Assembly: GCA_021807965.1 (NCBI GenBank)
Contig: JAKBCI010000102.1
Coordinates: 1 to 6,567 of the forward strand
Length of the DNA: 6,567 nt
Source: Actinomycetes bacterium
GTDB lineage: Bacteria; Actinomycetota; Acidimicrobiia; Acidimicrobiales; RAAP-2
Direction: 5' to 3'
Part shown: positions 1-5,267 of the stretch, piece by piece
Layout: every line of letters starts with the position of its first letter
Numbering within the stretch: the first letter of the stretch is position 1
Notes under the pieces: generated by a model
What the model was told of the DNA's origin: nothing
Databases searched by the model: none
What the model saw: the letters and a program-made list of their open reading frames with translations, nothing else
Made by a program: the position numbers and the translations under genes

Positions 1-939
1 GTGGACACGGTTGCCGGCTTTGATCCCGAGGTCGCCAAGCTGCGTCCGCGCTTCGAGGATCTCACGCCGCTCTTTCCTGACGAGAAGCTCAAGCTCGAGA
101 CCAACGAGGGCAAGCTCGACCTCACGCCGCGCATCGTCGACTTGATCGCCCCGATTGGCAAGGGCCAGCGCGGGCTCATCGTCTCACCGCCCAAGGCCGG
201 CAAGACCACGGTCATGAAGCAGATCGCGCAGTCGATCGAGACGAATAACCCCGAGGTTCACCTGATGGTGCTGCTGGTGGACGAGCGGCCCGAAGAGGTC
301 ACCGACATTCGTCGCAGCGTGCGCGGGGAGGTCATCTCGTCGACGTTCGACCGACCGGCCGAAGAGCACACGCACGTCGCCGAGCTCGCGATCGAGCGAG
401 CCAAGCGTTTGGTGGAGCAGGGCCGCGACGTGGTGATCATCCTCGACGGCATCACCCGGCTCGCGCGCGCGTACAACCTGGCCGCGCCGGCGACGGGGCG
501 GATCATGTCCGGTGGCGTCGACTCCGGTGCTCTCTACCCGCCCAAGAAGTTCTTCGGAGCGGCACGGAACATTGAAGAAGGTGGCTCGCTGACGATTCTC
601 GCCTCGGCCCTGGTCGAGACGGGCTCGAAGATGGACGAGGTCATCTTCGAGGAGTTCAAGGGAACCGGCAACATGGAGCTGCGTCTGGACCGGCGCCTGG
701 CCGAGCGACGCCTCTACCCCGCGATCGACGTCAACGGCTCGTCGACGCGCCACGAGGAGCTGCTCTTTGACCGCGAGGCCCTGCCCCAGGTCTGGAAGCT
801 CCGTCGGGTGCTGAACGGCCTCGCGAGCGAGGGCCGCGAGGCGGCCGGCTTGGAGCTGCTCATCGACAAGCTGAAGTCCACGCGATCCAACGGCGAGTTC
901 CTCGCCGAGATCGGCCGGGGCCCGGCACCAACGAGCTGA
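1..939 (+). CDS. rho: Transcription termination factor Rho, C-terminal ATPase part (5' end outside window)
   Basis: Rho is a hexameric RNA-dependent ATPase/translocase that ends transcription of untranslated RNA. The 312 visible residues cover the RecA-like motor domain. The GTG at position 1 is probably an internal valine: the reading starts at the DTVAGFDPE segment that follows the RNA-binding domain in actinobacterial Rho, so the N-terminal and cold-shock-type domains lie upstream. Visible motifs, in fragment numbering, are Walker A PPKAGKT at 63-69, the catalytic Glu in DERPEEV at E95, Walker B IILD ending at D149, the Q-loop region near 162-174, the R-loop lysine K210, [10 protein letters not shown] at 217-226 and the arginine finger R250. 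Odd points: the residue after the Walker B Asp is Gly150 where Ser is usual (E. coli S266), I103 matches E. coli M219, and the segment around 275-283 seems a few residues longer than usual. Identity is very secure. No hairpin with a U-tract follows the stop. Confidence 0.98.
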   Translation: MDTVAGFDPEVAKLRPRFEDLTPLFPDEKLKLETNEGKLDLTPRIVDLIAPIGKGQRGLIVSPPKAGKTTVMKQIAQSIETNNPEVHLMVLLVDERPEEVTDIRRSVRGEVISSTFDRPAEEHTHVAELAIERAKRLVEQGRDVVIILDGITRLARAYNLAAPATGRIMSGGVDSGALYPPKKFFGAARNIEEGGSLTILASALVETGSKMDEVIFEEFKGTGNMELRLDRRLAERRLYPAIDVNGSSTRHEELLFDREALPQVWKLRRVLNGLASEGREAAGLELLIDKLKSTRSNGEFLAEIGRGPAPTS

Positions 940-947
940 CTTTCCGC

Positions 948-953
948 TACACT
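948..953 (+). promoter_or_regulatory. Possible -10 element (TACACT) before rpmE
   Basis: The 37-nt gap between the rho stop and rpmE contains TACACT followed by a short T/C-rich run. It fits the TAnnnT pattern of a sigma70-family -10 box and would start transcription roughly 15-20 nt before the rpmE ATG. The hexamer 17 nt upstream (GCACCA, inside the end of rho) is a poor -35, so the call rests on the -10 alone. Read-through from rho is an equally good explanation. Confidence 0.3.
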
Positions 954-966
954 TTTCCCTCGCACG

Positions 967-972
967 AAGGAG
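967..972 (+). promoter_or_regulatory. Shine-Dalgarno sequence of rpmE (AAGGAG)
   Basis: AAGGAG lies 4 nt before the ATG at 977 and closely matches the anti-Shine-Dalgarno sequence. It is the strongest ribosome binding site in the window and fixes the rpmE start. It fits the high translation expected of a ribosomal protein and contrasts with the weak or absent sites before the other genes. Confidence 0.75.
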
Positions 973-976
973 TTCC

Positions 977-1204
977 ATGAAGACCGACATTCACCCCGCC
1001 TACGTTGACTGCACGGTGACGTGCTCGTGCGGCAACACCTTCGAGACGCGCTCGACGAAGCCGGTGATGAGCGTGGAGCTCTGCAACGCGTGCCACCCCT
1101 TCTTCACCGGCAAGCAGAAGCTCGTCGACACCGGTGGACGGGTCGAGCGCTTCCAGCGTCGCTACGCCCAGAAGACTTCGAAGGCGCGCGCTCCGAAGGC
1201 GTAA
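977..1204 (+). CDS. rpmE: 50S ribosomal protein L31, zinc-binding (C+) type
   Basis: This 75-residue protein is a component of the large ribosomal subunit that sits at the central protuberance and contacts the small subunit. The family hallmarks are an MKxDIHPxY start, CSCGN at 16-20, HPFFTGKQ at 40-47 and TGGRVERF at 52-59. Cysteines C16, C18, C36 and C39 form the CxC...CxxC set that binds zinc in the C+ form; an additional C12 is present. The tail from about residue 64 is basic, as is common in actinobacteria. The start is fixed by the ATG with AAGGAG 4 nt upstream. It lies 37 nt after rho and 17 nt before prfA, in the usual actinobacterial order. Length and motifs are normal. In bacteria with both forms, the zinc-free paralogue replaces this one in zinc limitation; no such paralogue is in the window. 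Confidence 0.97.
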   Translation: MKTDIHPAYVDCTVTCSCGNTFETRSTKPVMSVELCNACHPFFTGKQKLVDTGGRVERFQRRYAQKTSKARAPKA

Positions 1205-1221
1205 GCCATCGGACGACCGCC

Positions 1222-2301
1222 GTGCGCTCGCTCGACGAGACCCTCGACGCCTTAGCCGGCGAACTTCGCCTGGTGGAGGCGGCCCTCGCCGATCCCGACG
1301 TCGCCCGGGACCTCGGCCGTCTGCGCGACCTCTCGCGGCGTCACAAGGAGCTCGCCGAGATCAACGCCGCGTGGGTGCGCTTGCGCCGCGCGCGTGAAGA
1401 CGCCGCGACCGCACGCGAGATGTTCAACGAGTCAGTCGGCGACGACCGCGAGCTGTGGCGCGACGAGGTGAATAGCGCTGAGGCGACGATCACTGACCTT
1501 GAGGCGACGATCGAGACACTGCTACTGCCCCACGATCCCAACGAAGGCCGCAACGTCATCATCGAGATTCGGGGCGCCGAGGGTGGCGAGGAGGCGAACC
1601 TCTTTGCCGCGGACCTCGCGCAGATGTACCGCCGCTACGCCGCGCTGCGGAACTGGAAGCTCGAGGTCGTCGAGGAGCGAGAGTCCGAGCAGGGGGGCCT
1701 CGACGAGGCGATCTACCTCGTCAAGGGGGACGACGCGTGGGCCCGCCTCGAACACGAGGCCGGCGTCCACCGGGTCCAGCGCGTCCCGGTCACCGAGGCC
1801 AAGGGGCGCGTGCACACGTCGTCGGCGACGGTGTCCGTCTTGCCCGAGGCCGAAGAGGTCGACGTCGACCTGGACCCGAACGACCTCAAGGTCGACGTGT
1901 ACCGGTCGTCGGGACCCGGGGGGCAAAGTGTGAACACGACCGACTCCGCGGTGCGCATCACCCACCTGCCGAGCGGGATCGTGGTGGCCATGCAGGACGA
2001 GAAGAGCCAGATCCAGAATCGGGCCAAGGCGATGATCGTCCTGCGTTCGCGACTGCTGAAGGCCGCCCAGGACGCCCAGGCGAACGAGCTCGGCGACCTC
2101 AAGCGATCCCAGCTGGGCGGCGGCGGACGCAGCGAGAAGATCCGCACGTACAACTTCAAGGAGAACCGGGTCACCGACCACCGCATCAACCTGACGACGT
2201 ACACGCTCGACGCCGTGCTGAACGGCGACCTCGACACCTACGTCGACGCCCTGCTCGCCGACAAGCGAGCTCGACAACTGGCCGAGAGCGGTGAGCGCTA
2301 A
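1222..2301 (+). CDS. prfA: Peptide chain release factor 1 (RF1)
   Basis: RF1 recognises UAA and UAG stop codons in the ribosomal A site and triggers peptidyl-tRNA hydrolysis. From the GTG at 1222 the protein is 359 residues, against 360 in E. coli RF1. Order: N-terminal helical domain about 1-100 with LLLPHDPNEGRN at 100-111, then IRGAEGGEEANLFAADL at 116-132, the stop-codon-reading PxT motif as PVT at 189-191 (RF2 would have SPF), the catalytic GGQ at 233-235 inside SSGPGGQSVNTTDSAVRITH, and RTYNFKENRVTDHRINLT at 308-325. The PVT tripeptide makes this RF1 rather than RF2. The frame stays open upstream into rpmE, but GTG 1222 is the first good start after the rpmE stop and gives the family length. 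No clear Shine-Dalgarno sequence precedes it, so coupling to rpmE translation 17 nt upstream is likely. Its GGQ glutamine is the expected substrate of the next gene, prmC, which overlaps it by 11 nt. Confidence 0.97.
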   Translation: MRSLDETLDALAGELRLVEAALADPDVARDLGRLRDLSRRHKELAEINAAWVRLRRAREDAATAREMFNESVGDDRELWRDEVNSAEATITDLEATIETLLLPHDPNEGRNVIIEIRGAEGGEEANLFAADLAQMYRRYAALRNWKLEVVEERESEQGGLDEAIYLVKGDDAWARLEHEAGVHRVQRVPVTEAKGRVHTSSATVSVLPEAEEVDVDLDPNDLKVDVYRSSGPGGQSVNTTDSAVRITHLPSGIVVAMQDEKSQIQNRAKAMIVLRSRLLKAAQDAQANELGDLKRSQLGGGGRSEKIRTYNFKENRVTDHRINLTTYTLDAVLNGDLDTYVDALLADKRARQLAESGER

Positions 2302-3094
2302 CGCGCCCAGCGCCGACGCGCTCGTCGCGGCCGGTCTCGAGCGGCGCGAGGCCCGCTGGCTGATCGAGGCGATCGACGACCCCGAGGCGCTCGCCGCGGC
2401 CGTCGCGCGCCGACGGGCCGGCGAGCCCCTGCAGTACGTGATCGGGCACTGGCCCTTTCGCGGCTTGGAGTTGGACGTCGACGAGCGAGCGCTGATTCCG
2501 CGTCCCGAGACTGAGGAGCTGGTCGATCGGGCCCTGGCCGCCGTTGCCACCACTACCGCGCCCACGATCGCCGACCTGGGGTGCGGGAGCGGCGCGATCG
2601 GGTTCGCCCTGCTGCACGAGCTCTACGAGCGAGGGGTCACCGCGTCGCTCGTCGCGCTCGACCGGTCGGCCGCGTGCCTCGACTTGGCTCGTCAGAACGC
2701 GCGCCGGTTCGGTCTGCGCGCGGTGAGTTTCGTCGAGGGTTCGTGGTACGAAGGGCTCGACCGGTCTTTGGCCGGACGGTTCGACCTCATCGTCGCGAAC
2801 CCGCCCTACGTCGGCTTGGCCGAGTACGACGAGCTCGACGCCGTGGTTCGCCGCGAGCCGCGGGGCGCGCTCGTCGCCCCCGACGCCGACGGCGTCAGCG
2901 GCTTCGCCGATCTCGCCACGGTGATCGCCGGCGCGACGCCGTGGCTCGCTCCCGGCGGGGCACTCGTCGTCGAGCACGGTCATCGCCAGCGCGACGCCGC
3001 GCGCCGTGCCGCGATCGCGGCGGGGCTCGTTGGCGTCGAGGTCTTCGACGACCTCGCCGGCCATCCCCGCGTGCTGGTCGCGAGACGGCCGTGA
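2291..3094 (+). CDS. prmC: Release factor glutamine N5-methyltransferase PrmC (HemK)
   Basis: PrmC transfers a methyl group from S-adenosylmethionine to the side chain of the glutamine in the GGQ motif of release factors, raising termination efficiency. The 267-residue product has GEPLQYVIG at 44-52, LIPRPETEELVD at 68-79, the SAM-binding loop DLGCGSG at 95-101, an acidic SAM-ribose position at D124, and the substrate-glutamine motif NPPY at 170-173 followed by EPRGAL and EHG near the C-terminus. It starts at GTG 2291 inside the end of prfA; no start further upstream is open in this frame. The N-terminal helical domain that recognises the release factor is short: GEP falls at residue 44, roughly 20 residues earlier than in E. 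coli PrmC. The catalytic domain looks complete. Its position directly after its substrate gene is the classic arrangement and supports translational coupling. Confidence 0.96.
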   Translation: MSANAPSADALVAAGLERREARWLIEAIDDPEALAAAVARRRAGEPLQYVIGHWPFRGLELDVDERALIPRPETEELVDRALAAVATTTAPTIADLGCGSGAIGFALLHELYERGVTASLVALDRSAACLDLARQNARRFGLRAVSFVEGSWYEGLDRSLAGRFDLIVANPPYVGLAEYDELDAVVRREPRGALVAPDADGVSGFADLATVIAGATPWLAPGGALVVEHGHRQRDAARRAAIAAGLVGVEVFDDLAGHPRVLVARRP

Positions 3095-3696
3095 CCCGTC
3101 TCGATCGCGATCAGGCGGTTGCCTCGCTGCGCCGCGGCGACGTCGTCGCGCTGCCGAGCGACACGGTCTACGGCGTCGGGGCCTCCCTCGCGCACCCCGC
3201 GGCCGTCGCCCGACTCTTCACCCTGAAGGGGCGCCCGACCACGGTGGCCCTGCCGGTGATCGTCGCCGGTGCGGCGGACGTGGCGGCGCTCGGCGTCAAC
3301 TGGACGGACCGCGCGGTCCGGCTGGCCGACGCCTTCTGGCCGGGGGCACTGACGATCGTCGTCGACGCGCCCCGTGACCTCGCACGCGTGGTCGGCTCGC
3401 AGGGCGGGGTTGGCCTGCGCCTGCCCGACGACGACGTGCTAGTCGACGTGGTTCGTCGGGTCGGGCCGATCGCGCTCACGAGCGCCAATCGGCACGGCGA
3501 GCCCCCGTGCACGAGCGCGGACGCGGTCCTTGAGTCCTTCGCCGAGTCGCGCGATCTGGCCGGCGTGCTCGACGCCGGCGTGCGCCACGCGGTGGTCTCG
3601 AGCGTCGTCGACGTCACCGAGCCGACCTGGCGCCTCGTGCGCGCGGGCGCGGTATCGGTTGACGAGCTGGTCGCGGTGCTCGGCTCGCTGGCGTAA
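3091..3696 (+). CDS. tsaC: L-threonylcarbamoyladenylate synthase, TsaC/Sua5/YrdC family
   Basis: This enzyme makes threonylcarbamoyl-AMP from threonine, bicarbonate and ATP, the first step of t6A37 modification in ANN-decoding tRNAs; the TsaD complex then transfers the group to tRNA. From GTG 3091 it has 201 residues, a single YrdC domain without the extra C-terminal domain of longer Sua5 proteins. Motifs: ALPSDTVYGVGA at 20-31, LKGRP at 45-49 (the KxR substrate-binding element), FWPGALTIV at 82-90, GVGLRLP at 106-112 and TSAN at 130-133. The segment after KGRP reads TTVALPV where many members have a charged RDKPLPV-like stretch. The frame is open far upstream through prmC in another phase, but the GTG that overlaps the prmC stop by 4 nt (GTGA) gives the right N-terminus. 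It ends the plus-strand block and abuts a convergent gene with no spacer. YciO is a related family, but the motifs fit TsaC/Sua5 better. Confidence 0.93.
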   Translation: MTRLDRDQAVASLRRGDVVALPSDTVYGVGASLAHPAAVARLFTLKGRPTTVALPVIVAGAADVAALGVNWTDRAVRLADAFWPGALTIVVDAPRDLARVVGSQGGVGLRLPDDDVLVDVVRRVGPIALTSANRHGEPPCTSADAVLESFAESRDLAGVLDAGVRHAVVSSVVDVTEPTWRLVRAGAVSVDELVAVLGSLA

Positions 3697-3709
3697 CTAC
3701 GCGTCGAGC
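3683..3709. other. Imperfect inverted repeat spanning the two convergent stop codons
   Basis: GCGTA at 3691-3695 is the reverse complement of TACGC at 3698-3702, separated by 2 nt, and an outer pair GCTCG (3683-3687) / CGAGC (3705-3709) can extend the stem across a small internal loop. The structure contains the TAA of tsaC (3694-3696) and the minus-strand TAG of the hydratase gene (3697-3699). It could be a weak bidirectional terminator, since it is symmetric and lies where both operons must end. However, no T-tract follows on either strand, the stem is short, and it is made mostly of coding sequence, so it may be chance in G+C-rich DNA. Confidence 0.3.
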
Positions 3710-4470
3710 TCGCGGACCCACGCGGGGGAGCGCTTCTCCAGAAAGGCCGTCATGCCTTCGCGCGCGGCGGCGCTCGCGAAGAGTTGCGTTGACAGCTCCG
3801 ACGTCCAGGCGAAGGCCGCGTCGTCGTCGAGCGTTGGCACGACGGTCATGAGACGTTTGATGGCCGCGATGGCGCCCGGCTCGCCGAGCAGCAGGTCGTT
3901 GACGACCGCGCGAACGGCGTCGTCGAGCTCGTCACGCGCCACGACGTGGTTGACGAGTCCGAGCTCGGCTGCCCGGGCGGCGTCGAATCGTGCGCCGCGC
4001 AAGAAGGCCTCGCGAGCGTCGCCGAGGCGCATCGTGGGCAGGCAGACGACGGCGATCATCGCGGGCGCGAGGCCGAGGCGGACCTCGCTGAAGCCAAAGG
4101 TCGCGTCGGCGGCGGCGATCGAGACGTCCGTGACGGCGGCCAGTCCCACGCCGCCGGCGACGCAGTGGCCGGCGATGCGACCCACGAAGGGCTTGGGCGA
4201 CCGGCGGATTCGTTGGAGCAGCTCGACGAGTCCCGCCGGTGCTCGCCGGGTTCCCTCAGCGTCGCGCTGTTCCACGAGGTTGGCGCCGGCACAGAACGTG
4301 TTCCCGCGGTTGGTGAGCACGATGACGCGTACCCGGGGATCGGCCTCGGCGCCGTCGATCGCGTCGAGCAGCTCGCTGAGCATCGCCGCACTGAGCGCGT
4401 TGCGCCGCGCGTCGTCGGCGAGCGTGATCGTGCAGACGCGCCGGTCGACGAGGGACTCGACGAGACTCAC
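3697..4470 (-). CDS. Enoyl-CoA hydratase/isomerase family protein (methylglutaconyl-CoA hydratase-like motifs)
   Basis: A crotonase-fold protein of 257 residues, the normal length for the family, expected to act on an acyl-CoA thioester in the cytoplasm. Seen: FCAGANL at 59-65 and IAGHCVAGGVGLAAVTDVSI at 99-118, which form the oxyanion hole, then FGFSEVRLGLAPAMI at 125-139 and ELGLVNHVV at 169-177. Compared with rat enoyl-CoA hydratase, the first catalytic Glu (E144) is replaced by Gly109 while the second (E164) is kept as Glu129. The GGVGL plus SEVRLGLAPA combination recalls LiuC/AtuE-type methylglutaconyl or isohexenylglutaconyl-CoA hydratases, by memory of those families. Start choice: GTG at 4470-4468 overlaps the upstream stop by 4 nt (GTGA) and has GAGG 6 nt upstream; a longer in-frame reading has a low-complexity Arg-rich lead and is rejected. 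It is the last gene of the minus-strand operon. Family is certain; substrate is inferred and AtuA context supports a branched or isoprenoid acyl-CoA. Confidence 0.92.
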   Translation of the reverse strand: MSLVESLVDRRVCTITLADDARRNALSAAMLSELLDAIDGAEADPRVRVIVLTNRGNTFCAGANLVEQRDAEGTRRAPAGLVELLQRIRRSPKPFVGRIAGHCVAGGVGLAAVTDVSIAAADATFGFSEVRLGLAPAMIAVVCLPTMRLGDAREAFLRGARFDAARAAELGLVNHVVARDELDDAVRAVVNDLLLGEPGAIAAIKRLMTVVPTLDDDAAFAWTSELSTQLFASAAAREGMTAFLEKRSPAWVRELDA

Positions 4471-5267
4471 GACGCGCCTCGCGGCGGTGGGCCGAGGGTG
4501 GGGCCGCCCGCGAAGGCCTGGGCGCGCACGAGCCAGTGTCGACCGAGCTCGCCGGCGACGAGCGACGTATCGTCCAGGTGGCGACGCTGGGTCACGACGA
4601 GGCAGAACTCCTCGGCCGAGCCGCTCACCGTCTCGGCGCCGTCGGCGCCCCAGGTCCACTCGGCGCCCGTCGGCGAGCGCAGCACGACTCGAACGTCACC
4701 GGGTGGCGGCGTCTCGCCACGCACCGCGTACGACCAGTCTCGCGTGAGCACGCCGAGGCGCGCCACGTGCGCCAAGCGATCGGACGCGGGGAGGTGCGCG
4801 CCGAGGGCGTCCGCGACGTCGGTCCCGTGGGCCCACGTCTCCATCAGGCGAGCGCTCAGGAAAGACCGCGGGCTCATGGACGGTCCGTACCACGCCAGGC
4901 GAGGTTCCGGATCGAGGCTCCGGGCGGCGTCGGCGAGCGCGGCTCGCCGAGCTCGCCAGCCGGCGAGCACGTCACGGGGGCGCTGGGCACGCCACCAGCC
5001 GAGAGTCACCTCGTCGAGGTCGCGCTCGCCCAGGGCTTCGGCGAGGGCCGTGACCGAGCGCGCGAAGGCCGGCGGATCGAGGATCGCGACGGTCGCGGCC
5101 TCGTCGAAGTACGCGAGGTGCCCGATCTGGTCGGCGATACTCCAGCCCGCGGCGGGCGTCGCTCGGCGCCAGTCGGCTTCGTCGAGAGGCGCGACCAGCG
5201 CGTCGAGTGACGCGTGCTCCGCCGCGAGGTCCACCGCGAGGCGCGCCAGCTCATCGGACGTGGTCAC
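4467..5267 (-). CDS. TIGR03084-type putative metal-binding protein (DinB/mycothiol-dependent maleylpyruvate isomerase-like N-terminal domain)
   Basis: A 266-residue protein of unknown reaction. The N-terminal part (about 1-155) resembles the DinB/MDMPI four-helix bundle: LDALVAPLDEADW at 21-33, TPAAGWSIADQIGHLAYFD at 37-55, WYGPSMSPRSFLSARLMETW at 126-145 and HGTDVADALG at 147-156. H50, E143 and H147 match the His...ExxxH metal-ligand pattern of mycothiol-dependent maleylpyruvate isomerase, so a divalent metal site is likely. The C-terminal part has FCLVVTQRRHLDDT at 221-234 and a QAFAGGP tail, both recalled as marks of this actinobacterial family. The GTG at 5267-5265 overlaps the AtuA stop by 4 nt (GTGA); an in-frame extension upstream is Arg/Ala-rich and only shadows AtuA. 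Its stop in turn overlaps the hydratase start. Placement between AtuA and a hydratase suggests a role in the same acyl-CoA or thiol-linked pathway, possibly using mycothiol; that is inference. Confidence 0.85.
   Translation of the reverse strand: MTTSDELARLAVDLAAEHASLDALVAPLDEADWRRATPAAGWSIADQIGHLAYFDEAATVAILDPPAFARSVTALAEALGERDLDEVTLGWWRAQRPRDVLAGWRARRAALADAARSLDPEPRLAWYGPSMSPRSFLSARLMETWAHGTDVADALGAHLPASDRLAHVARLGVLTRDWSYAVRGETPPPGDVRVVLRSPTGAEWTWGADGAETVSGSAEEFCLVVTQRRHLDDTSLVAGELGRHWLVRAQAFAGGPTLGPPPRGAS

Noticed and set aside
1..3. GTG at position 1 as the true rho start
   Set aside because: A protein starting there would lack the RNA-binding domain, and the residues from 2 onward match the interior of actinobacterial Rho, so this is the window edge.
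940..976. Rho-independent terminator or riboswitch between rho and rpmE
   Set aside because: The 37-nt gap has no self-complementary stem of useful length and is too short for a known aptamer. Only a possible -10 box and the ribosome binding site are supportable.
184..990. A 268-codon minus-strand frame opposite rho
   Set aside because: It mirrors the codon periodicity of the highly conserved Rho motor domain and shows no recognisable domain.
1021..1221. Upstream in-frame extension of prfA beginning inside rpmE
   Set aside because: The extra residues are an out-of-frame reading of rpmE. RF1 homology begins at the GTG at 1222, which gives 359 residues, the normal family length.
1522..2565. 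A 347-codon minus-strand frame opposite prfA and prmC
   Set aside because: It crosses the boundary of two well-supported genes, has low-complexity composition and no family motif.
4471..4659. N-terminal extension of the hydratase upstream of 4470
   Set aside because: It is Arg-rich, overlaps the TIGR03084 gene in another phase and has no crotonase-family similarity. The GTG at 4470 gives the usual 257 residues.
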